The notes under the pieces: model-generated
Told to the model about the DNA's origin: nothing
The model's database searches: none
What the model saw: the letters and a program-made list of their open reading frames with translations, nothing else
Program-made: the position numbers and the translations under genes
In this document: positions 1 through 9,679 of the stretch, in pieces
Layout: every line of letters starts with the position of its first letter
Position numbering within the stretch: the stretch's first letter is position 1
Source: Cycloclasticus sp.
GTDB lineage: Bacteria > Pseudomonadota > Gammaproteobacteria > Methylococcales > Cycloclasticaceae
Assembly: GCA_002700385.1 (NCBI GenBank)
Contig: PADC01000006.1
Span: forward strand, 124,001 to 188,000
Length of the DNA stretch: 64,000 nt
Direction of reading: 5' to 3'

Positions 1-583
1 TGAGGCGCTGATCAATGGCCTCATCAAAACTAATGCGAGGATAAAATTTTGCTTCCGGGTTCTTCACAGGGTCTTCAGAATAGATGCCATCAACTTTTGT
101 CGCTTTAATTAAAATTTCAGCTTCCACTTCAACACCTCTAAGGCTCGCCGCCGAATCGGTTGTAAAAAAAGGATTACCTGTCCCTGCCGCAAAAATAACC
201 ACACGGCCTTTTTCGAAATGCCTGATCGCACGACGACGTTTAAAGCTTTCACACACCTGGTTAATTTGAAGAGCCGACATAACGCGAACAGCTTGACCTA
301 ATGATTCAAGTGAATCTTGCATGGCCAGTGCGTTAATAACCGTTGCCAGCATGCCCATTTGATCACTGGTTACGCGATTTAAAGTATCTGAAGTTATCTC
401 AGAACCACGTAAAATATTACCACCGCCAACCACTAATCCCACCTCAACGCCCACATCACAAAGTTCTTTAACTTCTTTGGCCAGCCTTAATACTACTTCA
501 CTATCAATACCGCTAGCGGAGTCGCCCATCAGGGCTTCCCCGCTAAGTTTTAGTAATATGCGTTTGTATCTCAAAGCGCTCAT
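1..583 (-). CDS. pyrH: UMP kinase (uridylate kinase), 3' end outside window
   Basis: Phosphorylates UMP to UDP in cytoplasmic pyrimidine nucleotide synthesis. The N-terminus reads [20 protein letters not shown], the amino-acid-kinase start typical of PyrH, followed by a glycine-rich [10 protein letters not shown] segment. The frame is open to the left edge, giving about 194 of the roughly 240 residues usual for the family. The start ATG (581-583) lies 3 bp after the tsf stop, so the gene is co-transcribed with rpsB and tsf, as in most gammaproteobacteria. Identity is certain from sequence and synteny; only the C-terminus is missing. Confidence 0.95.
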   Translation of the reverse strand, partial: MSALRYKRILLKLSGEALMGDSASGIDSEVVLRLAKEVKELCDVGVEVGLVVGGGNILRGSEITSDTLNRVTSDQMGMLATVINALAMQDSLESLGQAVRVMSALQINQVCESFKRRRAIRHFEKGRVVIFAAGTGNPFFTTDSAASLRGVEVEAEILIKATKVDGIYSEDPVKNPEAKFYPRISFDEAIDQRL

Positions 584-586
584 TAA

Positions 587-1471
587 CTATTCGCCTCGTA
601 CTTGAGCCATCACCTCAGATGCAAAATCCTCTTCTTTCTTCTCAATGCCTTCTCCTACTTCAAAGCGAACAAATGAAAGCACCTTTGCATTATTAGATTT
701 CAATAATTGCTCAACAGTCACATCACCATCTTTAACAAAGGGCTGGCCTAACAATGTCACTTCTTTCAAGAATTTTTTAATTTTGCCACCGATCATTTTC
801 TCTACAATCTCTGCGGGTTTGCCGCTTTCAGCAGCCTGACTTTTAAAAATTTCTTTTTCCTTTTCAACTTCTTCTGCAGGCACTTCCGCTTCTGAAATAC
901 ATAACGGATTTGTAGCTGCTACATGCATAGCAATATCTTTAGCCAATTCAACTGAACCGCCTTCCAATTCAACTAACACACCGATACGCAAGCCATGCAA
1001 ATACGAGCCGACAATACCGTTACTGGGCTTGATTGTTTTAAAACGTCTGACGTTAATGTTTTCGCCAACTTTTGCAATAAGGGCACGTCTTTTTTCATCT
1101 ACAGTAACGGAGTCAGCCTTAACGATTGCGTCGTTAAGCGCATCAACATCACTGATATCACCGTTAACAATCGTGTCGGCCACGGCTGAAGCAAAATCAT
1201 TAAAATCATCGCCTTTTGAAACAAAATCAGTTTCACTGTTGATTTCAACTATTGTTGTTGATGACCCATCGCCAGATGTTGCCACTTTCAAGACGCCTTC
1301 GGCAGCAATACGGCCGGCTTTTTTATCGGCTTTTGCCATACCTGATTTGCGCATGTTTTCAATCGCAAGCTCGAGATCACCACCCGTTTCAACCAACGCT
1401 TTTTTACACTCCATCATGCCAGAACCCGTTCTTTCACGTAATTCTTTCACCATTGCAGCTGTTACACTCAT
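587..1471 (-). CDS. tsf: Translation elongation factor Ts
   Basis: Guanine-nucleotide exchange factor for EF-Tu; 294 residues, normal for the family. The N-terminal UBA-like segment contains the signature [16 protein letters not shown], and the dimerisation domain contains [10 protein letters not shown], which contacts EF-Tu. A purine-rich ribosome site (GATAGAGG) sits just before the ATG. It follows rpsB after 82 bp that hold a terminator-like hairpin, and pyrH follows after 3 bp. This is the conserved rpsB-tsf-pyrH order. Confidence 0.98.
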   Translation of the reverse strand: MSVTAAMVKELRERTGSGMMECKKALVETGGDLELAIENMRKSGMAKADKKAGRIAAEGVLKVATSGDGSSTTIVEINSETDFVSKGDDFNDFASAVADTIVNGDISDVDALNDAIVKADSVTVDEKRRALIAKVGENINVRRFKTIKPSNGIVGSYLHGLRIGVLVELEGGSVELAKDIAMHVAATNPLCISEAEVPAEEVEKEKEIFKSQAAESGKPAEIVEKMIGGKIKKFLKEVTLLGQPFVKDGDVTVEQLLKSNNAKVLSFVRFEVGEGIEKKEEDFASEVMAQVRGE

Positions 1472-1505
1472 TTTATAAACCTCTATCTATCAATTCGTTA
1501 ATTAT

Positions 1506-1528
1506 AAAAACGCCCCCATCAGGAGGCG
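1506..1528 (-). terminator. Rho-independent terminator or attenuator between rpsB and tsf
   Basis: On the minus strand CGCCTCC pairs with GGGGGCG around a TGAT loop and is followed by TTTTT. A partial terminator between rpsB and tsf is known in E. coli, where it lowers tsf relative to rpsB expression. The same role is inferred here. Confidence 0.75.
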
Positions 1529-1553
1529 CTCATTATGTCATTCAAAGGGGCAA

Positions 1554-2336
1554 TTAACCTTCTTTACTGGCTGCGTCAGCCGCTTCTTTTTTTACGACTG
1601 GTTTTTTAGAAACCGCTTTAGCCACTTCTTTATTTTCCACCAATTCTTTAATAACGCTTGCTTTACCTTCAAGAATTGCGCCAGCAAAACTTTGACAATA
1701 CAGCGTCAAAGCTCTGATCGAATCATCATTGCCAGGAATAATGTAATCCACATCATTAGGCTTATTATTTGAATCAACAACACCAATAACAGGTATACCT
1801 AATTTGGCCGCTTCCTTCACCGCAATTTTTTCATAGCCTACATCCATCACGACGATGGCATCAGGTGGGCCTTTCAATTCTTTAATACCGCCTACGCTGC
1901 GTTCCAGCTTTTCAAGCTGGCGCATAAATTTTAGCCCTTCTTTTTTGCTAAAACGATTTAAACTGCCGTCTTCGCGCATCGTTTCAAGCTCTTTTAAACG
2001 GTTAATTGATTTTTTAATTGTACCGAAGTTAGTTAGCATGCCGCCTAACCAGCGGTGATCCACGTAAGGCATGCCACAACGTTTCGCTTCTTCAGCAACC
2101 GTTTTACGGGCGGCTTTTTTTGTTCCAACGAATAAAATCGTTCCTTTATTTGACGCTAGTTTATTAACGAAATTTAATGCATCGTTAAATAAGGGAACTG
2201 TTTTTTCTAAGTTAATAATATGAATCTTGCCGCGCTCACCGAATATGTAAGGGGCCATTCTTGGGTTCCAGTATCTCGTTTGGTGACCGAAATGGACACC
2301 GGCTTCGAGCATTTCACGCATGGTGATTTTAGACAT
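1554..2336 (-). CDS. rpsB: 30S ribosomal protein S2
   Basis: Structural protein of the small ribosomal subunit; 260 residues. The N-terminus contains [20 protein letters not shown], and [12 protein letters not shown] and [12 protein letters not shown] are S2 signatures. The C-terminal tail is Lys/Ala-rich. A GGAAG ribosome site precedes the ATG. A strong promoter lies about 155 bp upstream, leaving a long leader that may carry S2 autoregulation. Confidence 0.98.
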   Translation of the reverse strand: MSKITMREMLEAGVHFGHQTRYWNPRMAPYIFGERGKIHIINLEKTVPLFNDALNFVNKLASNKGTILFVGTKKAARKTVAEEAKRCGMPYVDHRWLGGMLTNFGTIKKSINRLKELETMREDGSLNRFSKKEGLKFMRQLEKLERSVGGIKELKGPPDAIVVMDVGYEKIAVKEAAKLGIPVIGVVDSNNKPNDVDYIIPGNDDSIRALTLYCQSFAGAILEGKASVIKELVENKEVAKAVSKKPVVKKEAADAASKEG

Positions 2337-2484
2337 TTTTTACTTCCTTCTCATGTTATAGCCAATCAGTTTTCTGATGTGACTCGGGTTAATAACTACC
2401 ACGCATCCCAAACGGTAACCTGATAAAAAAACCAAGCACCCTACCGGATGTGTTGATGCATGTGATCGTTGTTGCCAAAAGTGG
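2337..2484 (-). promoter_or_regulatory. rpsB 5' leader, candidate S2 autoregulatory region
   Basis: About 145 nt lie between the predicted start site and the rpsB ATG. The leader contains GGGATGCGTGG on the minus strand, which resembles a conserved GGGATACGTGG block I recall from the E. coli rpsB leader, where S2 represses its own mRNA. A 75-codon open frame here looks fortuitous: it matches no family I recognise and overlaps the leader. The regulatory role is inferred. Confidence 0.4.
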
Positions 2485-2490
2485 CGACGC

Positions 2491-2519
2491 TTTATACCAT
2501 ATTTGGAGTCAAACAGCAA
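2491..2519 (-). promoter_or_regulatory. rpsB promoter, sigma70 type
   Basis: On the minus strand TTGCTG (2514-2519) and TATAAA (2491-2496) are 17 bp apart. The GC-rich discriminator GCGTCGCC that follows is typical of stringently controlled ribosomal promoters. Confidence 0.7.
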
Positions 2520-2633
2520 TTTATACCCTTGAAATCTGATATTGACCTTCGCATAAAAAAAACGCATTTCACCACTGACACGTTATACTGCCCTTGTTAG
2601 ACAACTCACATAATAATTTTTGCCAAATAACCC

Positions 2634-3437
2634 ATGAGTATTACTTTAAAAACACCCTCTGAAATTGAAAAAATGCGCGTTGCCGGGCGCTTAGCTGCGG
2701 ACGTTCTTGAAATGATCGCAGACTATGTGGTACCGGGTGTAACAACAGATGAACTGGATCAACGTTGTCATGATTTCATGGTCAATACTCAACAATCAAT
2801 CCCTGCGCCTTTAAATTACCATGGCTTTCCTAAATCCATTTGCACTTCGGTTAATCACCAAGTTTGCCATGGCATTCCTAACCATAAAAAATTAAAGAAA
2901 GGCGATATTCTGAACATTGATATCACGGTTATTAAGGATGAATTTCATGGCGACACCAGTGAAATGTTCGTCGTGGGAGAGCCCAGTATTTTGGCTAAAC
3001 GACTGATTGATACAACTCAAAAAGCCTTGTATTTAGGCATTAGCATGGTTAAGCCAGGGGCAAAACTTGGTGATATTGGTCACGCCATACAGAAGTTTGC
3101 TGAAAGTAAGCGATATTCGATCGTGCGGGAATATTGTGGTCACGGTATTGGCCGTGTTTTTCACGAAGAACCTCAAGTCTTACACTACGGTTTGCCTGAT
3201 ACCGGCCTTACACTGGAAGAAGGCATGACATTCACCATTGAGCCCATGATTAATGCTGGAAAAAGAAACGTCAAAACATTACCGGATAACTGGACCGTGG
3301 TAACAAAAGATCGAAGCCTGTCGGCACAGTTTGAACACACCTTAGCGGTCACGTCAACCGGCTTTGAAATTTTTACAGTGCGAGAAAATGAAGCCATTGA
3401 AGCAACCCATATTCCACCCGAGTTATTTAAGTCATGA
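2634..3437 (+). CDS. map: Methionine aminopeptidase, type I
   Basis: Removes the initiator methionine from nascent proteins. It has 267 residues, the usual type I length, without a long N-terminal extension. All five metal ligands of the pita-bread fold are visible: Asp in NIDITVIKD, Asp in HGDTSEMF, His in CGHGIGRVFHEEP, Glu in FTIEPMIN and Glu in FEHTLAVT. It is divergent from rpsB, as in E. coli. The last 4 bp overlap glnD (ATGA), so the two are translationally coupled. Confidence 0.97.
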   Translation: MSITLKTPSEIEKMRVAGRLAADVLEMIADYVVPGVTTDELDQRCHDFMVNTQQSIPAPLNYHGFPKSICTSVNHQVCHGIPNHKKLKKGDILNIDITVIKDEFHGDTSEMFVVGEPSILAKRLIDTTQKALYLGISMVKPGAKLGDIGHAIQKFAESKRYSIVREYCGHGIGRVFHEEPQVLHYGLPDTGLTLEEGMTFTIEPMINAGKRNVKTLPDNWTVVTKDRSLSAQFEHTLAVTSTGFEIFTVRENEAIEATHIPPELFKS

Positions 3438-6055
3438 GCCTTAACAAAGCCCTTCAAATTGACCCATCGCTTAACGTAACCGATGTTAAAAAGCGCATCC
3501 AATCTTTTCATGACAACCTGCTGGAACGGGCCACATCCGATGAAACCATTGAAACGCTTATAGAAGCCCGAAGTCACTTCATTGATCAGCTTTTAATAGA
3601 CTGCTGGCATCACCTTCTAAAGCAGCATGCCGGTGAATTAGCCCTTATAGCAACCGGGGGTTATGGACGTGAAGAACTTCACCCGTATTCTGACATTGAT
3701 TTACTGATTATTTTTGATGAATCAAAACTTGATCAATATAAATCAGAACTGGAATCATTCTCCACCTTTCTCTGGGATATTGGTCTCAAGCCCGGGCTGA
3801 GTGTCCGAACGATTTCAGACTGTGTGGAACAGTCCAAATTAGATATAACCGTCATCACCAATTTGATGGAAGCCCGGCTTATTACAGGATCGGACGCCTT
3901 TTTTGCTGACATGCAAAATCAAATTAGTATCAACCATTTATGGTCACCTGCTGAATTCTTTCACGAGAAAGTTGCAGAACAAGAAAAGAGACACCTGAAG
4001 TTTGGCAACACGGCTTACAATCTCGAGCCCGACGTTAAAGAAGGGCCCGGTGGCCTCCGTGACATCCAAACGATCCAGTGGGTCACACAGCGCTATTTTG
4101 GCTCTAACTCGTTAGGTGAATTGGTCAACCATGCTTTTCTAACGAAAAGCGAATACCGCACGCTAATTAAAGGGCAGCGTTTTTTATGGAAAGTGCGCTT
4201 TGAATTACATCTACTCGCAAAACGTCCGGAAAATCGCCTGCTTTTTGATTATCAAAAAAACCTTGCTTTAGCCTTTGGCTTTGAAGACGGCGAAAATAAC
4301 CTCGCGGTCGAGTCCTTTATGCAACAGTACTATCGCACTGTTATGGATCTTGAACGCACGAATGAACTTATCCTGCAAATATTCAATGAAGCGCTCGAAA
4401 ATAAAGTCATGGATGTTGTCCCCATTAATGAATCGTTTAGAGTCATTAATAACTACATTGAAGTGACTCATCCTGATACATTCAAACAAGACCCAACAGC
4501 CTTGCTGGATATCATCCTTCAATTACAGAAACACGATGATATCAAAGGCGTTCGTTCTGCCACTATTCGTTTAATTCGTGAATCGTTACATTTAATTGAT
4601 GACGAGTTCAGATCTAACCCGCGGGCTCAACGCTTGTTCTTAGATATTATTCGCCAACCCCACGGTATCACCCATCAATTCCGCCGTATGAATCGCTACG
4701 GCTTGTTAGCAGCGTATATTCCCGCCTTCAATGACATTATTGGTCGCATGCAATATGATTTATTTCATGCTTACACGGTGGATCAACACACTCTCTTTAT
4801 AGTTCGAAATTTACGGCGCTTTGCCTTAGAAAAGCACAAAGATGAACTCCCTCATTGCTTTGAAGTTTTTCAAATCATACAAAAACCCGAACTGCTTTAT
4901 TTAGCCGGTTTGTTTCATGATATTGCGAAAGGACGCGGTGGCAATCATGCCGAGCTTGGCATGCATGACGCCATCGAATTTTGTCAACAGCACGGCTACA
5001 ACGCCTACGATACCAAATTGGTAGGCTGGCTCGTTCAAAACCATTTAATTATGTCCATGACGGCACAGCGTAAGGACATTAATGATCCCGCTGTTGTTCG
5101 CAAATTTGCTTCAAAAATCGGCAGTTTGGAGTACTTGGACTACCTCTACCTGCTCACCGTTGCTGACATAAGAGCAACCAACCCAACACTTTGGAACGAC
5201 TGGAAAGGCTCATTACTCAAAGAACTCTACAACAACACGCAGCAACTCTTACGCCGTGGCTTGCAGTCAACTGATCAAGAAAATAAGACCGACGTCAGTG
5301 ACATGCAATATCAAGCGCGTCAAGGACTCAATATTCGCGGCCTAAATGATGAAAAAATTGATCAGGTTTGGCGACACATCAGTGAGGATTATTTTTTAAG
5401 GTTCTCTGTAGAAGACAGCATCTGGCATACCCTCGCCATTTCATCATGTCAAAAAGAAGACATGCCACTGGTTCTTCTGCGCCCTCAAACTCACCGAGGC
5501 GGCGCAGAAATTTTTATTTATGTTGATGATCAACCGGGCATGTTTGCCGTTTGCACCGCTACTTTAGACCAGCTTGGGCTGAATATTTTAGATGCCCGAA
5601 TCATTACAACAAATGAAAACCTGGCACTTATCAGCTTTCACGTATTAGAAGATAACGGCAATCCAATTCCCGACTTATTTCGCGAACAAACCATCGCCAA
5701 TGTGTTACGAGCCAACCTAATTACGCCAGATCAAACGGTGTTGTCGGTTGATCGACATAAAACACGTCAATCCAAGCATTTTAATGTTAAAACAACGATC
5801 AGCTTTAAAGATGATCAGCAAAAGCGATACACGATTCTGGAAATACACACACATGACCAACCGGGCGTCTTATCCACTATTGGCCAATGCTTTAGAGCCT
5901 GCGAGGTGAACGTCAGGAATGCAAAAATTGCTACCTTAGGCACCACTGCGGAAGATATTTTCTATATCACAGACAGCAATAACAACATGATAGAAGACAC
6001 AGCCCTGTTGAAAAAACTGGAAGAAAAACTGCTGCAAGCGCTGTCTAGCGACTAA
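3434..6055 (+). CDS. glnD: PII uridylyltransferase/uridylyl-removing enzyme
   Basis: Bifunctional nitrogen sensor that uridylylates PII at low glutamine and removes UMP at high glutamine. It has 873 residues, close to the E. coli length. The nucleotidyltransferase motif GGYGREELHPYSDIDLL lies near residues 75-91 with its metal-binding DxD. An HD hydrolase motif LFHDIAKGRGGNHAE lies near 494. Two C-terminal ACT domains (about 695-770 and 805-873) bind glutamine. The gene overlaps map by 4 bp. About 235 bp of non-coding sequence follow before the convergent helicase gene, and no clear terminator is visible there. Confidence 0.96.
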   Translation: MSLNKALQIDPSLNVTDVKKRIQSFHDNLLERATSDETIETLIEARSHFIDQLLIDCWHHLLKQHAGELALIATGGYGREELHPYSDIDLLIIFDESKLDQYKSELESFSTFLWDIGLKPGLSVRTISDCVEQSKLDITVITNLMEARLITGSDAFFADMQNQISINHLWSPAEFFHEKVAEQEKRHLKFGNTAYNLEPDVKEGPGGLRDIQTIQWVTQRYFGSNSLGELVNHAFLTKSEYRTLIKGQRFLWKVRFELHLLAKRPENRLLFDYQKNLALAFGFEDGENNLAVESFMQQYYRTVMDLERTNELILQIFNEALENKVMDVVPINESFRVINNYIEVTHPDTFKQDPTALLDIILQLQKHDDIKGVRSATIRLIRESLHLIDDEFRSNPRAQRLFLDIIRQPHGITHQFRRMNRYGLLAAYIPAFNDIIGRMQYDLFHAYTVDQHTLFIVRNLRRFALEKHKDELPHCFEVFQIIQKPELLYLAGLFHDIAKGRGGNHAELGMHDAIEFCQQHGYNAYDTKLVGWLVQNHLIMSMTAQRKDINDPAVVRKFASKIGSLEYLDYLYLLTVADIRATNPTLWNDWKGSLLKELYNNTQQLLRRGLQSTDQENKTDVSDMQYQARQGLNIRGLNDEKIDQVWRHISEDYFLRFSVEDSIWHTLAISSCQKEDMPLVLLRPQTHRGGAEIFIYVDDQPGMFAVCTATLDQLGLNILDARIITTNENLALISFHVLEDNGNPIPDLFREQTIANVLRANLITPDQTVLSVDRHKTRQSKHFNVKTTISFKDDQQKRYTILEIHTHDQPGVLSTIGQCFRACEVNVRNAKIATLGTTAEDIFYITDSNNNMIEDTALLKKLEEKLLQALSSD

Positions 6056-6292
6056 AAAGTCGCCTTGCTTAATACTTTTTTCATTTATTTAAAAGTCATT
6101 AAAAACAATGTGTTATAAATCATTTTTAATGTGTATTATTTATAGATAACACGCCTCTCTGACCGCTAACCTTGCGGTTAAAATGCTTTCTATTCAGGCT
6201 CGTTAATTATTAATCACCGATCTATTTAGCAACATAATAGCCTGTATGACTCGCGCCTTATCTTCAATTCAGTTGCAGCAATAATTTTGGTC

Positions 6293-9200
6293 TCAAACAT
6301 CTTCATATTGCCAGCTACGCCAACCCCCAAACTCAGGGTAATACAGCCCTAACATCATCGGTGTCGAGTCAATCCCTTTCATTAACCTCGCATAGTGTTC
6401 TAATTGCGATTTATAGCGAATCACTTCGTTATCCAAAAATTGCTCTTTATCATCGTCATTATGGCGACTGGTCTTGTAATCAATAATCCAACGCTTGCCT
6501 CCCTCAATAAACGTGCGGTCTAGCCGAACGTGAGTCACTTTTCCATCAATAACGCCCGATAATGGGTATTCAAATTGGCTGTTTTCATGTTGGTTGCTCA
6601 ACACCCATTGGCCTCGCTTATCTTTCACGCAACATAAAAGCACCTCAATCACTCGCTCAACGGCTTGTTCTACATATTGAGGCAACACACCCGTTTCTAA
6701 TAATTGATGCCGGATCATCTGCTGTTTCATCTTGTCATAATCAACAATCAATTCTCCGCGTTCGCCCATGATTTGCATCCATTGGTGACAAACGGTACCA
6801 ACCGACGCGGCTACATCGGTCGCCCAATCAAATTCAACCACATTGGTTTGTGGCCTAATAAAACGGTCAGACTCATGCTGATAATCAAATGCCGAAAGGT
6901 CCGTTTTTTTTAATTTATTTATATCTAATTTTTTTATAAAGCAATTAGTTAATGGCACATCCTCATCTAATTTATTATCAATAAAACCCATATCCACTTC
7001 ATCTTTTATGCTCGGCCATAACAGACCTAACAAGGTGTTTTTTGCTGGTGTTTTAGCTTCCTGTGTTTTCTCATTTCGTTTTACACAAAAACTTAAATGT
7101 AATTGTTGTTTTGCCCGAGTAGCCGCCACATACAATAAACGCTGACTCTCATGGCTGGCTTTTTCTTTCTCGACCCGGTTTAAATACTTAGCAATCGCAT
7201 CATCTTCATCAGAGCCGGTTTCTTTCATCGGCGCTATCATTAATTCGCTTTCTCCCGGTTTATCTGAAGGGCGTTCCAACCACGCCAATAAACGCTTATC
7301 ATCACTACCCGCCTTTCTGTCTAATCCAGGCAAAATAACATGATCAAATTCCAAGCCCTTAGCCTTATGGATTGTCATTATTTGCAACGTATCCGATGCA
7401 CTGGCATCGGGAGCGGCATATAATTTTTCAACCTGTTCTTGCAGTAGATTAAGATCAACCGCTCCTCTATCAGACTCTAGCGCCACCAAACAATCAAAAA
7501 AGCGTTCACTATCGACTAACTCTGCTGGCGACATTAAACACTCAGGGCCCAATAACTGACTCCACAATCCCCTTATTGACTCGGCGACACTCATCCTCTC
7601 TCTTTGAGCGATAGCAACCGCAAACTGAGAAACCACATGTGCAACGCTCTCTTGCCCCTGCGTGCTTAAAGACTCCAGTCGATGCTTGTTTTGCATTAAC
7701 CGCCAAACACTGTCCTCCGGGCAACCCTTAAGCAAGTGATGCATGTCCACAAGACTTAAAGCACACCAGGGTGCGCGCAATACTGATAGCCAAGCCACCC
7801 GGTCGGCTGGCTGTAAATAAGCACGCGTAAGTGACATTAAATCAACGACTGTTTGTCGTGTATTGAGTGGATCAATATCGCTGGCCTGGTAGGCAACACC
7901 CGCCCCATTTAAAGCGCTTACCAAGTCTGTTAGGTGTTTTCTTCCACGTACTAACACGCCCATTGTTTCATTGGGTTTGTTCAGTTTTATTTGCTGAATT
8001 AAGTGCAATACACCCTTGCCCTCATCCACCGTGTTTTCATATGGGTAGCAATGAACCGCCTTATCGACCAACTCATCCGTTTTAAACGGTATTGACGGTT
8101 TATAGGAAATAGCCCCGCTGAAGATATTATCTGTTATTGGCATAATGCGGCTAAACGCTTTATTGACCCAATCTACGATGCCCTGTTGTGAACGAAAATT
8201 AACCGAAATATTCACCGGTGTAATGTTTCTAACTTCGCCCAGCCCCTCTTGTTGGGTTTTTAAGAACAAACCAACCTCTGCTTGACGGAATCGGTAGATT
8301 GATTGCATGGGGTCACCAACCAAAAAGAGCGTGCGCCCATCACCTTCTTGCCAGCCCGCGACCAAATCCTTAAGCAGGAAAAACTGGGTTTCGGAGGTAT
8401 CTTGAAACTCATCCACCAAGATATGTTGCAACTGATAATCCAATCTCAAACCAATGTCTGTCATGCCTGTGGTGTCGTGTATGGCATGTCTCGCCGACAG
8501 CGACACCTCACAAAAATCAACACAGCCCATTTGCTGAAACACCAATCTTAAATGCGCTACGGCTTGCGGTAACACCAATAATAAAGCCTGAATAATTTGC
8601 CATTGCTGATCGCTATATGTCGGGGTTGGCAAACAGCGCAACCAAGTGATCGCCTCGGTTAATGCGTCATTTTCTTGCAGCTCTAAAAGAAGCGCTTTGT
8701 AATCATTTTTCTTTTCGCTAAATAACGCTTTTTCTTCTTTATTGTTTGCCTTATTCTGCGCAGGAAAACCTATCTCGGCATCTACCCGTTTACGCCACGT
8801 ACCGCCACCCGTTAGTAAAAAATCACCGAGCGCCAACCACATAGGTAATGAACTAGCCGATGAATCTGTTAAATCCAATTGATCAGCTAAGCCACAAATA
8901 GTTGATGTTTTATCGTCTAAATTCGACGATGCAAACCGTAACAACTCATGTATTAATTCAGCTTGTGGCTGGCTGATCTGCATGGCAATATCCGCTAAAA
9001 CCGACTCTACTGTTCGCGTTAAAACGCGTTCTAACACCTCACGTTTAGCACTATCGGAGTCGCCCATCATCAGCACATGACGCAGCCACTGATCTCTGGA
9101 TGCCAGCATGGATGACAATAAGCCTTCAGCCCGTGTTAATTGATTATCCACATGCGCTAGCAGTAAACGAATGGCCTCACCCACTGCATCGTTATCTTCA

Positions 9201-9679
9201 AGTGCTTTCAAACAGTTTCTAGCTGCTTCTTTATATAAGGAACTGGCGTCTGGTTGTACGCTAGGCTGCGAACCAAATCGTGCCGTTATCGGCATTTGCT
9301 GGGTCAAATGAGCACATAAAGAATCAATTGTTTGCACTCGCAAGCGGTTTGGATTTTGCAACAAATGCCATTGATTATCGGCATCGCGCTGTAAGACCTG
9401 CGTTGCCACAGCCCATGATTGTGCTTCAAACTCATTATCGGGGCACGGCTTTGTCGCCAGTTTTATCGACTCAATAATGCGTTGATGCATTTCTGCCGCC
9501 GCCTTTTTTGTAAACGTAATGGCTAAAATATCTTCGGGATTATTGACAATGGTCAGCAAGTGTAAAAAGCGCTGAGTCAGCAAACTGGTTTTACCTGAAC
9601 CCGCAGGCGCTTGTACGATAAAAGACTGGCTTACATCCAGTACGTCCAGCCGTTGCGCAGCGTCTTGTGGTTTACTCAT
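6293..9679 (-). CDS. AddA/RecB-like UvrD-family helicase-nuclease subunit
   Basis: Predicted ATP-dependent DNA helicase with a C-terminal RecB-type nuclease domain, acting in double-strand-break repair with its upstream partner. Walker A is APAGSGKTSLLTQRFL near residue 24; Walker B is LVDEFQDTSETQFF; helicase motif TIHKAKGLEFDHVILPG is present; the nuclease motif is RWIIDYKTSRH near the C-terminus. I use the ATG at 9679 (MSKPQDAAQ, 1128 residues), because an ATG 30 bp upstream would extend far into the previous gene. It overlaps that gene by 8 bp. Similar gene pairs replace or accompany RecBCD in many gammaproteobacteria. I assign AddA-like rather than true RecB from the partner's Fe-S nuclease. 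Confidence 0.88.
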   Translation of the reverse strand: MSKPQDAAQRLDVLDVSQSFIVQAPAGSGKTSLLTQRFLHLLTIVNNPEDILAITFTKKAAAEMHQRIIESIKLATKPCPDNEFEAQSWAVATQVLQRDADNQWHLLQNPNRLRVQTIDSLCAHLTQQMPITARFGSQPSVQPDASSLYKEAARNCLKALEDNDAVGEAIRLLLAHVDNQLTRAEGLLSSMLASRDQWLRHVLMMGDSDSAKREVLERVLTRTVESVLADIAMQISQPQAELIHELLRFASSNLDDKTSTICGLADQLDLTDSSASSLPMWLALGDFLLTGGGTWRKRVDAEIGFPAQNKANNKEEKALFSEKKNDYKALLLELQENDALTEAITWLRCLPTPTYSDQQWQIIQALLLVLPQAVAHLRLVFQQMGCVDFCEVSLSARHAIHDTTGMTDIGLRLDYQLQHILVDEFQDTSETQFFLLKDLVAGWQEGDGRTLFLVGDPMQSIYRFRQAEVGLFLKTQQEGLGEVRNITPVNISVNFRSQQGIVDWVNKAFSRIMPITDNIFSGAISYKPSIPFKTDELVDKAVHCYPYENTVDEGKGVLHLIQQIKLNKPNETMGVLVRGRKHLTDLVSALNGAGVAYQASDIDPLNTRQTVVDLMSLTRAYLQPADRVAWLSVLRAPWCALSLVDMHHLLKGCPEDSVWRLMQNKHRLESLSTQGQESVAHVVSQFAVAIAQRERMSVAESIRGLWSQLLGPECLMSPAELVDSERFFDCLVALESDRGAVDLNLLQEQVEKLYAAPDASASDTLQIMTIHKAKGLEFDHVILPGLDRKAGSDDKRLLAWLERPSDKPGESELMIAPMKETGSDEDDAIAKYLNRVEKEKASHESQRLLYVAATRAKQQLHLSFCVKRNEKTQEAKTPAKNTLLGLLWPSIKDEVDMGFIDNKLDEDVPLTNCFIKKLDINKLKKTDLSAFDYQHESDRFIRPQTNVVEFDWATDVAASVGTVCHQWMQIMGERGELIVDYDKMKQQMIRHQLLETGVLPQYVEQAVERVIEVLLCCVKDKRGQWVLSNQHENSQFEYPLSGVIDGKVTHVRLDRTFIEGGKRWIIDYKTSRHNDDDKEQFLDNEVIRYKSQLEHYARLMKGIDSTPMMLGLYYPEFGGWRSWQYEDV

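Noticed and set aside
1029-1478. 149-codon open frame on the plus strand across tsf
   Set aside because: It is the antisense shadow of tsf, a certain gene, with no ribosome site or family resemblance.
2340-2567. 75-codon open frame upstream of rpsB on the minus strand
   Set aside because: It spans the predicted rpsB promoter and leader, has no recognisable family, and is better explained as regulatory leader.
6170-6200. ACCGC/GCGGT hairpin between glnD and the helicase gene, considered as a terminator
   Set aside because: The stem is short and no T-run follows on either strand at the right position.
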